Source: Ashinkailepas kermadecensis (taxonomy: Eukaryota > Arthropoda > Thecostraca > Neolepadidae). Taken from it: a stretch of 64,000 nt of DNA. Under the pieces are notes generated by a model. It searched no databases. It was not told the origin of the DNA and worked only from the letters and a program-made list of their open reading frames with translations. Below are positions 9,860-18,589 of this stretch, one piece after another. The stretch lies in the NCBI GenBank assembly GCA_034440615.1, contig JAOTOM010003697.1:62001-126000 (forward strand). Direction: 5' to 3'. Made by a program: the position numbers and the translations under genes. Positions within the stretch are counted from its first letter, which is position 1. Every line of letters begins with the position of its first letter.

Positions 9860-11320
9860 TCAGCGAACGCAGTCCAACCGACGCGAGCGAATGCTGACGG
9901 TTGATGGAATACGAGGAACCCACTGATGGCGAGGCCCATCGTAGTGGGCCGCCGACCAGCAGTCTGATGCCTGGGTTACGGCGAACAAGCGATTTGTAGA
10001 GGGGTACTTCATGGAGATGGTGGTGATGGTGAGATATTTCTTCTTTGCCTTCCGGACTTGAGCAAATGCTTTGATGTAATCGACCATTCAAAACTCTTGA
10101 TCAAATTAAGCCAGCACGGTATCGGTTGGTTATTGGTTATTGGTTTTTACGACACGTCGACCGTTGAGTCATATAGCGTCGCCAATCTCTCACGCCGATT
10201 GGTCGCGGGCGAAGAGTAGCGACAGGTGAGATTCGAACCCACAATCGAACCAGCACGGTATCGACACTTCATGGTTTTCGGCCTATCTCCAAAACCATAC
10301 TCAGTGTCACTGACCAGGGCCTCACTGACAATCTCGATTGCAGTATAAAATCTGTACCACTTCCTAACAATATCGGAGTTTTTCAAGGCTCATCTCTTGG
10401 CCCATTGCTCTACTGCGTAGTCTGTTCGCTGGGGGCGCAGCAGTCGTTCAGTATGCAGATGGCACATACATTTTGGTCACCGGAAACATACTCGCATACA
10501 AGTGTTGTTGCCGAGATGGAACACGTCCTGGCCTCCCTTGACATTTGGTTCCACGGAAACGGCCTAAAAAGAAATCCAAAGCAAACCCAGCTATGGTCCT
10601 TGGCGGGGAACACAATTTATGCAATCTTACCAACTTTGCGGTAACGTTTCGCGATCAACATTCGCTTCCCTGTTCTCAAGTAAAAACCTAGAACTCACTT
10701 TTGATCGCACCCTCAGCACACTCGCATGTTTCTAACATAACCAGACGATTTTTCGGAACTTTAGACCCGTTTGTCGCATCTCGGAGGCCACCTGCAACCA
10801 TCTGTCATATCGGTGCTCGTCAATGCCTTGGTCCTCTCAGATCCGGTACTGCATTTCGGTGTACGGTAATGGTACCAAAAAGAACATGTATCGGATTCAA
10901 AAATATATATTAACTATCGAGCAAGTTATTTTCGGACAAACTAAATCTGATCACGTCGCGGACCTGTCAGAGCGCCTTGGCTGGATGAGCCGGGATAACT
11001 TCTCATACCACACGTTGCTGTGCCTGCTTCATAAGGTGCGCCGTCTGCGGGAGCCTGCTAAGTTAGCCGGCACCATTAACACTGTAACCGAACACGGTGA
11101 CCGCCACACCCGTTGGGATCGGGACCTGTACGTCCACAGATCGCGGACAGAGATGGGCAGGCGCCGTTTTTTTGCTCATGAGGCCCTGCCCTGCATAACG
11201 ACCTGCCGCACGAGCTGAAGCGACTGCCAGTTCCCCTGTTCAGTCGCAGCCTTAGGCAGCATTTGTGCGCGGGACTGGACTGACTGTTCTGATCGTACTT
11301 GCTGACTTCTCATTATACTT
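9860..11320 (+). mobile_element. CR1/Jockey-like LINE, RT 3' part, split by a SINE
   Basis: RT motif A appears as LPDLSKCFDVIDHSKLLIKL (about 10040-10105), interrupted by a SINE at 10125. It resumes with TSWFSAYLQNHTQ, then motif B (GVFQGSSLGPLLYCVV) and motif C degraded to VQYADGTYILVTG (YADD expected). Further on are LDIWFHGNGLKRNPKQTQLW and the C-terminal part (SQIRYCISVYGNGTKKNMYR, SDHVADLSERLGWM, VHRSRTEMGRRRFF). The 3' end has (GTCTTT)n at about 11480-11505. Several frameshifts; dead copy. It lies between the two host genes. Confidence 0.83.
10125..10249 (-). mobile_element. SINE-A, minus strand, nested in LINE RT
   Basis: A minus-strand copy of the SINE-A body with part of the head (box B present, box A lost). 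It is flanked by a perfect 14-bp duplication, CCAGCACGGTATCG, at 10111-10124 and 10250-10263. Removing it restores the LINE RT sequence SQHGID-TSWFSAY. The SINE therefore landed after the LINE. Confidence 0.92.
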
Positions 11321-12515
11321 GCTCACTTCTCATCGTACCTGCTGACTCTCCGTGCCGTTGGTATAAACAATTGTTATAATTTTCCTTTGCACCTGTGACA
11401 GCCCTTATTTACTGATACCTTTTGTTTTAAAACTCGACAGTAGGCTGTAATAGCCACTAGTCTATTGTGGACGGCCGGGATATACGTCTTTGTCTTTGTC
11501 TTTGGGACGACTTCCGAGCGGCAGCGTTGTGTGGTACTGAGCGGTTCGACCCTCATGTTTTCAAACGCTCGATTTTGATGGTGACTCGTCAAAACCATGG
11601 CATCAAATCCCAACGTGTGACACGGAATTTATTACAGTAGCAGAGGCGCCGTGAGCCACAGCTAGCCTCTGGCGAGCCACCACAGTAGTGACCTATGACC
11701 GGGCCCCAGCCCGCTGCAACTCGATATAACAAACTGAAGGCCGGTACAACGCGGCACAATTTACACAAACGCGCCGTCACGGCACGTTACTTTACGACGT
11801 CACGTCGGAGGAGGGAGGGGGGGCGGCGATAGCAGACATTGGTAAACGCCGCGAATGCAATACGCACAGTTTTGAAAAGCGTGAGGAAGCGGCCAACGGC
11901 TCAAAAGAACTGGTGGAAGGGTGCGCCGCACGGCATTTGGCCACACCCACGTCAGCACGCGCACGTGCTATTGAGACCGACGAGAACGCGTGGGTCCGGG
12001 TCAGACCCACGGGGGAATTGCAGGCCTGTATGTCGGAACTTAAAACAGCAATCGCACGGTACATGGTCGCACCGGGCCGACAGGGAAGCACGCCCGCAGC
12101 GCCGACAGCCAACGGGCGGCAAGTCAATTCCATCAGATCGAAGGTCTATCATGTGCAAAGCGACCGAGCACACTCTTCGACATGTCCGATCATAGTGTTC
12201 TCTGGTCCCTGCAATCTACGGCACATCTGCACGCTGTCCGATACGGACGCGTGCTCTCGCAGCGGCGACTGTGCCGCCGCCACCAGCGCGCGCGCACTTT
12301 GGTAACAGCTGATATCACACTGCAGCACTCACACGCACACGCACATGCACCCATACACACGCACATACACACACACACACACACTCGCGCCTGTACATGC
12401 ACGGCACAGCGGGCAGTCGACGCTCGTCGTCGACCAGCCCTATTGCACGGCACTAACGCACGAGCGGTGCTCGGCACGCCGCCAGACTTTGTACGCAGCT
12501 AGCCACTCGAGGTCA
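11320..12515. other. Cdc25 3' flank: LINE tail, probable 3' UTR, CA repeat
   Basis: It includes the (GTCTTT)n end of the neighbouring LINE (about 11480-11505). A minus-strand AATAAA (TTTATT on + at 11628-11633) could end the Cdc25 transcript, and a CA-rich microsatellite lies at about 12325-12385. No supported gene. Confidence 0.4.
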
Positions 12516-12969
12516 TCACAAGAACATGCGCTTCGAGACTCCGCGCGCCCGGCTGTCGCCCGCCCACGACTTGCTCTTGGCGCGGAAGTGTTTGAGGTCG
12601 CGCTCGTGGCCCTCCTTGTTCATGGGCTTGTATGCGCGCGGCTCGCAACGGCCCTCGTGCGCGCCGAACGCCTCGAAGAACCGCTTATAGCCGCCGTCGA
12701 GCAGGTAGATCTCGGGGTGCAGCAGCGCCGGGTACGTCTGCTTGTTGAGCTTGCGGTCCTGCTCGCGTAGGAACCGGTACATGCTGGGGCCGCGCTCCGA
12801 GCTGAACTCGCAGTGGAAGACGAGCACGTGGCGGCGCTCGGAGGCGTCGGCGTTGGGCGGCGGCGGCTGGGACGCGTGCCGGCCGGCCAGCAGGTGCTCG
12901 TGGATCGCGTCCCTGGTGTACAGGTTGACGGCGCCGTTGATGTGGCCGCCTTCGAACTCGTACGGGTAC
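12516..12969 (-). CDS. Cdc25 terminal exon (catalytic domain)
   Basis: Acceptor GGTCGGCAG precedes 12969, and the first base completes the Arg codon begun in the previous exon (VVDC-R-YPYEFEGG). It encodes the active-site loop HCX5R (HCEFSSERGP), then YPALLHPEIYLLDGGYKRFF and CEPRAYKPM, and ends at TGA (12516-12518). A Pro/Ala-rich stretch (RHASQPPPPNADASERR) lies between the rhodanese helix and the catalytic strand, probably a surface loop. Confidence 0.95.
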
Positions 12970-15900
12970 CTGCCGACCGTGACGGCGATGGTTGTGATGG
13001 TTGTGGCCTCAAGGCGAGTCAGTGGCACACGCTCGCTGGGTCATTGTGCTACTCGAGTGGTGTAGGGTCAGAGGTGACAGCCTCGCTTATCGACCGAGAG
13101 GTGAAGGGGTCGTGGCCAGCCCACGACCTTGAAGATAGTGAGCTCGCGCACCATCAGCATGAGACACCCCTCATGTCCAGTCATTGCCGGGCACGCCGGT
13201 GCAGTCCTGCTATAGCCATACGCGCGCCACAAGCTATATCAGCGTAGTCTCACCAGGGCCCAGACGCCAGGTTCGCCACGCTGGAAATACCGTTCCAATC
13301 TCGTCTCACCGGAGAACCGCCCGGCGGTGGCAGTGCCCCTCGGCTCGCCTCACCGGGAACCTCTGCGCCAATCCCTTCTCACCGGAGGTCAACCGACGGT
13401 CTCACCTGCAGTCTACCACCTGGTACGAGGCGACGGTGCCGCTGAACTTTCCGTCCATGAGATCGCCCAGCGTCTCCACGGAGATCGCCTTGAGGTCGTG
13501 GTTGCGCGTGGTGCGGGCCAGCGGCAGCGCGTACGGCCGACTGCAGTCTCCGATCAGGTCCGGGTCCTGACACGCTGCACAAGAGGCAACGCGCCGGTCA
13601 GCAGTCGCACGCACACGTGCAAGGTGGACGTGAATCGGCCTAGAGAGCATGGTGGCATCACACACACACACACACACCTCAGTCTCAGTCATGAAGTGAC
13701 AGTCTAAGTGATTCAATCGCCACGGGCCGCCGACACCAGTCGATATTGAGGACAGCCCTGAAGGAGAGGTGTTGTGTGTGGCACGTCATGGCCGTCTCAT
13801 TTACGCTCCGTTGCATCAACTCAACAGGTTTGGCGACAGTTAGATTTGAACAGAACAAACACAACCAGTGTTTGGTAGCAATGTTGCGCTTTTCGAAAAT
13901 GCCGATGGCCATGATCACACCAACATACATATGCATTGCGATAATAAATACAAAGGGAGTCAATATTGACGTAAGCTGTTCGCTCCGTCAAAACGGAAAC
14001 CAACAACCCTGCATTCAAACTGAACCAAATCACACCAAAGCCAGCCCGGACCCAAACCCCAAACCGCAAACAAACCTCCACTCAATAAACGAAATCGACC
14101 GGAACGAAACACAGTCCAGCCCATGCATGGCGCGTACTGCTGTGTGTACTGACAGCGTTGCACGGCGCGCTTGATGGTCGCCTCCGACTCGGAGTGGCAT
14201 CGCTGCAGCGGGCGGACGCGGTCGGCGCGCGGCGTCTCGCGGTGGCTCTCGGAGCGCTGCAGCTCGCCGCGCGGCGTCTCGTTCTCGGCCAGCGAGCAGA
14301 GCCGCTTGCGCGTGGGCGAGCCGGGCTCGGTGGCCGGCGGGTCGGGCCGCTTAAACTGGCCCAGTCGACCGGGAACCGGCACCGGCATCCGGTCAGCGAG
14401 CGACTGTCGGCGGGGAGACGCTGTCACCACGGTCGTCCAAACACACAGGGGCGCCACTGGTACCACTGATGTCCCAGCACACAGAACGCCACTGGAACCA
14501 CTGTTGTTCCAGCACACAGGGGGCGCCACTGGTGCCACTGCTGTCCCAGCACACAGGGGGCGCCACTCGTACCACAGTCACCCTGACACACAGGGGCGTC
14601 ACTGGTACCACAGCCGCTCTAACACACAGGGGCGCCACTGGTACTACAGCCACCCCAGTACACGGGGTGGGGTAGGGCGCTGGTACCACAGTCGCTGCAG
14701 CACATGGGAGTGATACCAGTACCACCGCTTCAAGCGCACAGGGGGTGCTTTGTTTTCGGGCGTCCGAACACAGGAAGAACCAATGCTGCTGGGACCTTCC
14801 AGACACTACTCTTTCTAAGGCAGTTCAAACACACTGGGGGATACAGTTATGAATTATTATAATATTAATAATATTAATCATTATATTATATTATTAGGCA
14901 GTTAAACACAGGCACAGTTGGCAGACGACCAGAAGCAGAGTACACCACTACCTCCATTGTTGAGGACACTAGCGCACATAATCATTTCTTATCAACACAT
15001 ACTTCTCCGCTCTCCTTCCATGGTCGCTGCTCCCTTAAACTCAAACGGCCAACCAAACAAACAACCCTCCTCCCCTTCCCTCCATGTCTCCATGCTCACA
15101 CATATTTCCAAACCCCACTTCTCAATTCTCAACAGGTTCGTATTCCTCGTCCTAAAGCCCCTCAACCTTGAACTACAACCGAATACCTACTTAGTACAAC
15201 CAAGTACAAGATTTAACTACAACCTATAACCCCGCTAACAACCCTGTTCCCAGCCTCCGAACCCTCGATCCCAAACGCGGAGCGGCGAACAGGCGACGGC
15301 CACCACCAACTCACCGAGCCACCAACTCTGGTGACGGCCACCAACTCACCGAGCGCGGCCGGCCGTCGGCGGCGGCGGCCGGCTCCATCATGCTGAGGAA
15401 GCGGCGGATGGCGGGCCGCCGCGGCGCCGGCTCCGCCTCCGCCACGGGACTGTGGAGTATCGGCGCCGACAGCAGCGACAGCAGGCCGGCCGGCATGGCG
15501 CTCTCGTCCATCGTGTCCAGGTCGATGGCGTCCATGAAGCCGTCCGAGTCGGATCGGCGCAGCCCCGTCGGGCCCGGCGAGCCCGACGAGCTGGACGACG
15601 TCGACGACCGGGCACGGCGCGGCGGGGGCGCCGTGGGCGCGGCGAACCTGGCGGCCCGCGCACGGGTCAGACGGGTCGGGTACAGATCCTCGGGGACCTC
15701 AGGGAGGTCGTGTACAGGTCGAGTAGGTCTGACACGGGTCGGCTACAGGTCAGGTCCAGGTGCTGTCAGCGGCAGGGCGCCAGCCATGTGAGCGAAGTCC
15801 AAGGGGAATTTGGGGGTTGGTTATTTGGGTTTAGGGGCGCATCGACTGCGTTGGTCGTATGGCTAAGTCAAAGGGGAAAGCGGAAGACGTAATCTGGCGA

Positions 15901-17065
15901 GGAACAGTCGGAAGAGGAGAGTGCAGAGGCCCGGCAGATATACAGTCGGTAAAAGGTAGCAGGGACACAGTCATGACGTCGGACGAGCATAGGCGCACCA
16001 GAGCCCCAGTTCAACGAATAAACACACTTCTAAGCCGGTACGGTAGACAAAGGTTCAGTGATCCCTGACAGCCAAGACGTCGGATGGCTGTCAGCAAGCC
16101 AAATACAAACGTCGAGACATAGCATCTGGCTGATGCTATTTCCGTTCGCACTGGGCCAGTAACGGCATGCACTCGTGTGTCGCGGGTGTTGGTGGACGAA
16201 CTCCCGGCTCTCCCGTGACGTAGTTAGCTGCCTAGATAACACACACCGTCGCCAGTCAAGTGTTCAGGACAGGTCGCATTCCAGAGCAGCTTCGGATACT
16301 CCAGCCGGAGAACTAATTGCGGCGATGGGCGCGCGATCTCGGCCGGGCTCCCGACTGCTGTTGCCACACGGCCCGGCCCGCTCACCTGAAGTCATCCCGC
16401 TCGGCGGCGTCGTATCCGCTGTCCTGTGAGCTGGAGTCCTGTGTCTCGGGCGGCTCGGTGGTCACAGGTGCGGGCCGCTGCACCTGGCCCAGCGGCAGAC
16501 GACGCTGCCCCAGGCCATCGGAAGCACGCTGCCCCGACCTGCAATATACAAACACTGGGTCACATGTCCGCCATCATGAACAACACCCACAAACTCCAAA
16601 GTATTTTTTTTTAAGCGAAAGCAACGGATTTACACGCATTAACCACAACGTGTCATTCGCATTATGCCTGATCTAAACACTCAGCTTTTTCTCCATTTGG
16701 CGACGAGCCATTGCAGTGTTGCAAAACGTATTATGCATGGAAGCCGGCCGTCGGACGTGCGACAATACAGCCTATCCACCAGCTGTCGGCCCGACGATGT
16801 GGCTACACCCGCCCGCGACCAGAGCCACCCAGCGGCGCCTCACCTTTCGCTGAGGCCGCACCTCTTCGGACTGTTCAGCTCGAACGAAGCGTCCTGTTTG
16901 GCCGGCGACCGGAAGGGAGCGTTCTCCTTGTCGCAGTCGGGCGAGCTGAGGTCCGGCGAGCAGATCATCAGCCGCTGTCGCACCGGCAGCGACTTGAAGT
17001 GGCGCAGCGACGCGGCGGCCCGGCCCTCGGGCGTCGACTCGCCCAGTGTGACATCGCGCAACAGC
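12516..17065 (-). CDS. Cdc25-type dual-specificity phosphatase, six exons, N-terminus missing
   Basis: Minus-strand exons at 17065-16844, 16538-16386, 15728-15350, 14403-14154, 13574-13406 and 12969-12516 join in phase to 541 residues and a stop. The enzyme removes inhibitory Thr/Tyr phosphates from cyclin-dependent kinases at mitotic entry. Seen: a regulatory N-terminal part with CDK-type Ser-Pro sites (MICSPDLSSP, FRSPAKQD, LNSPKR) and basic-Ser motifs of 14-3-3 type (RRSDSDGF, IRRFLSM, LQRCHSES). Next come the LIGD block (residues 341-344), the rhodanese-like YPYEFEGGHI (392-401), and the catalytic loop HCEFSSERGP with Cys444 and Arg450. The end is RHFRAKSKSW-like (KHFRAKSKSWAGDS) and KRMFL. 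All introns are GT-AG. The acceptor of exon 15728 is the least certain. The start exon was not found upstream. Confidence 0.93.
13406..13574 (-). CDS. Cdc25 exon with LIGD motif
   Basis: Acceptor TTGCCTCTTGTGCAG; donor GTGAGA. It encodes CQDPDLIGDCSRPYALPL, then LKAISVETLGDLMDGKFS and VASYQVVDC. Two leading bases complete a Ser codon with the T ending the upstream exon, and two trailing bases start the Arg codon. Strong match to the start of the Cdc25 catalytic domain. Confidence 0.93.
13650..13680 (+). repeat. (CA)n microsatellite in Cdc25 intron
   Basis: Ten or so CA units at about 13659-13677, inside the 578-bp intron between the LIGD exon and the upstream exon. Confidence 0.85.
14154..14403 (-). 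CDS. Cdc25 exon, regulatory region
   Basis: Acceptor CCCCGCCGACAG; donor GTCAGT at 14153. It encodes SLADRMPVPVPGRLGQFKRP, SPTRKRLCSLAENETPRG and LQRCHSESEATIKRAVQR, leaving one base (T) for the next exon. The RCHSESE block and RAVQR just before LIGD are as expected for Cdc25. 250 bp; phases match both neighbours. Confidence 0.9.
14440..14735 (+). repeat. About 37-bp minisatellite, eight units, in Cdc25 intron
   Basis: Diverged units around CACACAGGGGGCGCCACTGG then TACCACTGCTGTCCCAG, each with GGCGCC and GGTACC hexamers. It occupies the intron between exons 15350 and 14403. Confidence 0.85.
14850..14900. repeat. ATT/TAA-rich tract
   Basis: A run of about 45 bp of A/T (TTATTATAATATTAATAATA and onward) in the same Cdc25 intron. 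Confidence 0.8.
15350..15728 (-). CDS. Cdc25 exon, regulatory region
   Basis: Donor GTGAGT at 15349 is strong. The acceptor TCAG before 15728 is chosen because it gives the one base needed to complete the Arg codon (AG+A) from the upstream exon and keeps the frame free of the TAG just upstream. It encodes VHDLPEVPEDLYPTR, SSSSSGSPGPTGLRRSDSDG, FMDAIDLDTMDESAMPAGLL and RRPAIRRFLSMMEPAAAADG. A later acceptor could shorten the exon. Confidence 0.8.
15809..15865 (-). mobile_element. 57-bp tail-only retroinsertion in Cdc25 intron
   Basis: On + it begins GGTTGGTTATTTGGGTTTAG a few bases in and continues GGGCGCATCGACTGCGTTGG, i.e. the reverse of the tail module. A 13-bp duplication with one mismatch, AGTC(C/A)AAGGGGAA, lies at 15796-15808 and 15866-15878. 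Confidence 0.78.
16386..16538 (-). CDS. Cdc25 exon
   Basis: Acceptor TATATTGCAG; donor GTGAGC at 16385. 153 bp encoding SGQRASDGLGQRRLPLGQVQ and PPETQDSSSQDSGYDAAERD. The acidic SQDSGY segment fits the regulatory half of Cdc25. One leading and two trailing bases match the neighbouring phases. Confidence 0.85.
16844..17065 (-). CDS. Cdc25 first recognised exon
   Basis: Acceptor CTCTGTCCGCCGCAG before 17065; donor GTGAGG at 16843. It encodes LLRDVTLGESTPEGRAAASL, LPVRQRLMICSPDLSSPDCD and KENAPFRSPAKQDASFELNS, then PKRCGLSE. Since it starts with an acceptor and a split codon, at least one more exon with the start codon lies upstream (right side). A start ATG was sought at 17.1-19.1 kb without a convincing candidate. 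Confidence 0.88.
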
Positions 17066-17746
17066 CTGCGGCGGACAGAGGCGTCACGTCACACCACCGC
17101 AACACCGCTGCACGCCGTCACGACACACACGACCACGACACACTGACTGGCTCGGCACATCCCACTGCCCAGCACATGTACCAAACCGTCCACACTTTAC
17201 AACCGCAATCACGAGACTGACGAAATAACGCGTCATCACTAATGCGCTTCATGGAAACTGATGGAACCGATACTCCAAATTCGCTTCAGCAATACTTCTA
17301 CTGCGCAATCAACTTCAAGATTGCTCCCGTGCTACACTAAAAACAACTGTGGAAGAGGTACACCAAGTACCGTGCCTGTCATTACTCTCAAGCTCAGCGG
17401 GGGTCCCTTGACCACGTGTTTGATTTGATAAACTGATGCATTATGAAAGTGACGAATCGCTGCAGATTTGGTTGCGCTCCGCGCCGGTTCCATGCCGGCT
17501 ACAGGTGCCACAGACTGGTGCCCGACGACGGCGACAGTCGGCACGGTCTGTCAGCCGTCACCGTCGCCGCTGTCGGGCACACAGTCGGCGCGCGGGAGCG
17601 TATCTCGCCGAGAGGACCCGCAGCCGCGGCCCCACCACCGGCCGGCTAATTAGATGGCGCGTAATTGGCCGAAGCCAGCGAAAAGAGCATAGTTTGCATA
17701 GCCGCTGGACCAGACTGTCGGTAATCACTCGGCGGATCTGCGCACC

Positions 17747-17965
17747 GTGGACACGCCGGCCTTCGGGGCTCACTGCACCTGAGACGGATCCACGGGCCGT
17801 GAACATGCCGAGGCTCGCTGCACCTGAGACGGATCCACGAGCCGTGGACACGCCGAGGCTCGCTGCACCTGAGACGGACCCACGGACCGTGGACACGCCG
17901 AGGCTCGCTGCACCTGAGACGGACCCACGGACCGTGGACACGCCGGCTACCGGCGCTCGCTGCGG
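17747..17965 (+). repeat. 45-bp minisatellite, about 4.5 units
   Basis: Unit GTGGACACGCCGAGGCTCGC then TGCACCTGAGACGGACCCAC then GGACC. Two central copies are identical. The period is a multiple of three, so frames on both strands stay open (VDTPRLAAPETDPRT on +), but no gene is supported. Confidence 0.9.
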
Positions 17966-18059
17966 CTGACGCGCGGCCCATGTTAACAATGGAAACGGTA
18001 CAAACTGGCCGCTCACTGACGGTTCTCCCGCCCGGTTACGGACCTTCACTGGCTCCACG

Positions 18060-18125
18060 TGTGAGGAATAGGCGTGAGCGTGAACAGTGGGTGTGTGAAC
18101 GTGAACAGTGGGTGTGTGAGCGCCA
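18060..18125 (+). repeat. 24-bp direct repeat, 2-3 copies
   Basis: GTGAACAGTGGGTGTGTGA with flanking bases is repeated in tandem. Confidence 0.75.
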
Positions 18126-18264
18126 GTATGTGTGAAGAAGAAGGAAGCCCATCAGGCATCCTCTCGCGCCGAATATTCGCGGAGAAACAGAAACTCTCCA
18201 AGAATGTGTTGTGAATGCAGTCCGATCTATCACCGAAATCTACGTCAACGATCTCTCGGTGTGG

Positions 18265-18505
18265 AGCCAAGGTTAGATTTGTACTTCGTAATCCTGGACA
18301 TATAGGGGGAAATTGTGGGATAATGAAATAGGGAGAATATTGTTCTTCCAACCTGAGACATCGGAAACTGTTTCCACTTTCCAGTGAATCTTGAACACTT
18401 CATCACAGAACAGTTCATTGTCTCAACGTCCAAATGAGAACAATGAGGATTATTTTTTGAGCAAATGCTCTGGATGCTAAAAATCCCAGAACAACCTATG
18501 CTTCA
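18265..18505. repeat. Unclassified dispersed repeat, copy 1
   Basis: Alignable by eye with 22370-22640. Shared blocks include TGAATCTTGA(G/A)CACTT, CCTGGAC near the left end and CTCTGGATGCTAAAAATCC (TTTGGATGCCAAAAATCC in copy 2). No open frame or terminal structure was identified. Confidence 0.65.
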
Positions 18506-18589
18506 AAACCTGGGTGGTGCCCATGCACACATCGGTGCTACCTCCTTCCTTCGCCATGCACGCCGTCAAACTCGTCGAGCATAGCAAGA

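Noticed and set aside
18520..18570. Cdc25 start exon at a minus-strand ATG (MAKEGGSTDV)
   Set aside because: The nearby donor would leave one base, but the next exon needs two; no supporting similarity.
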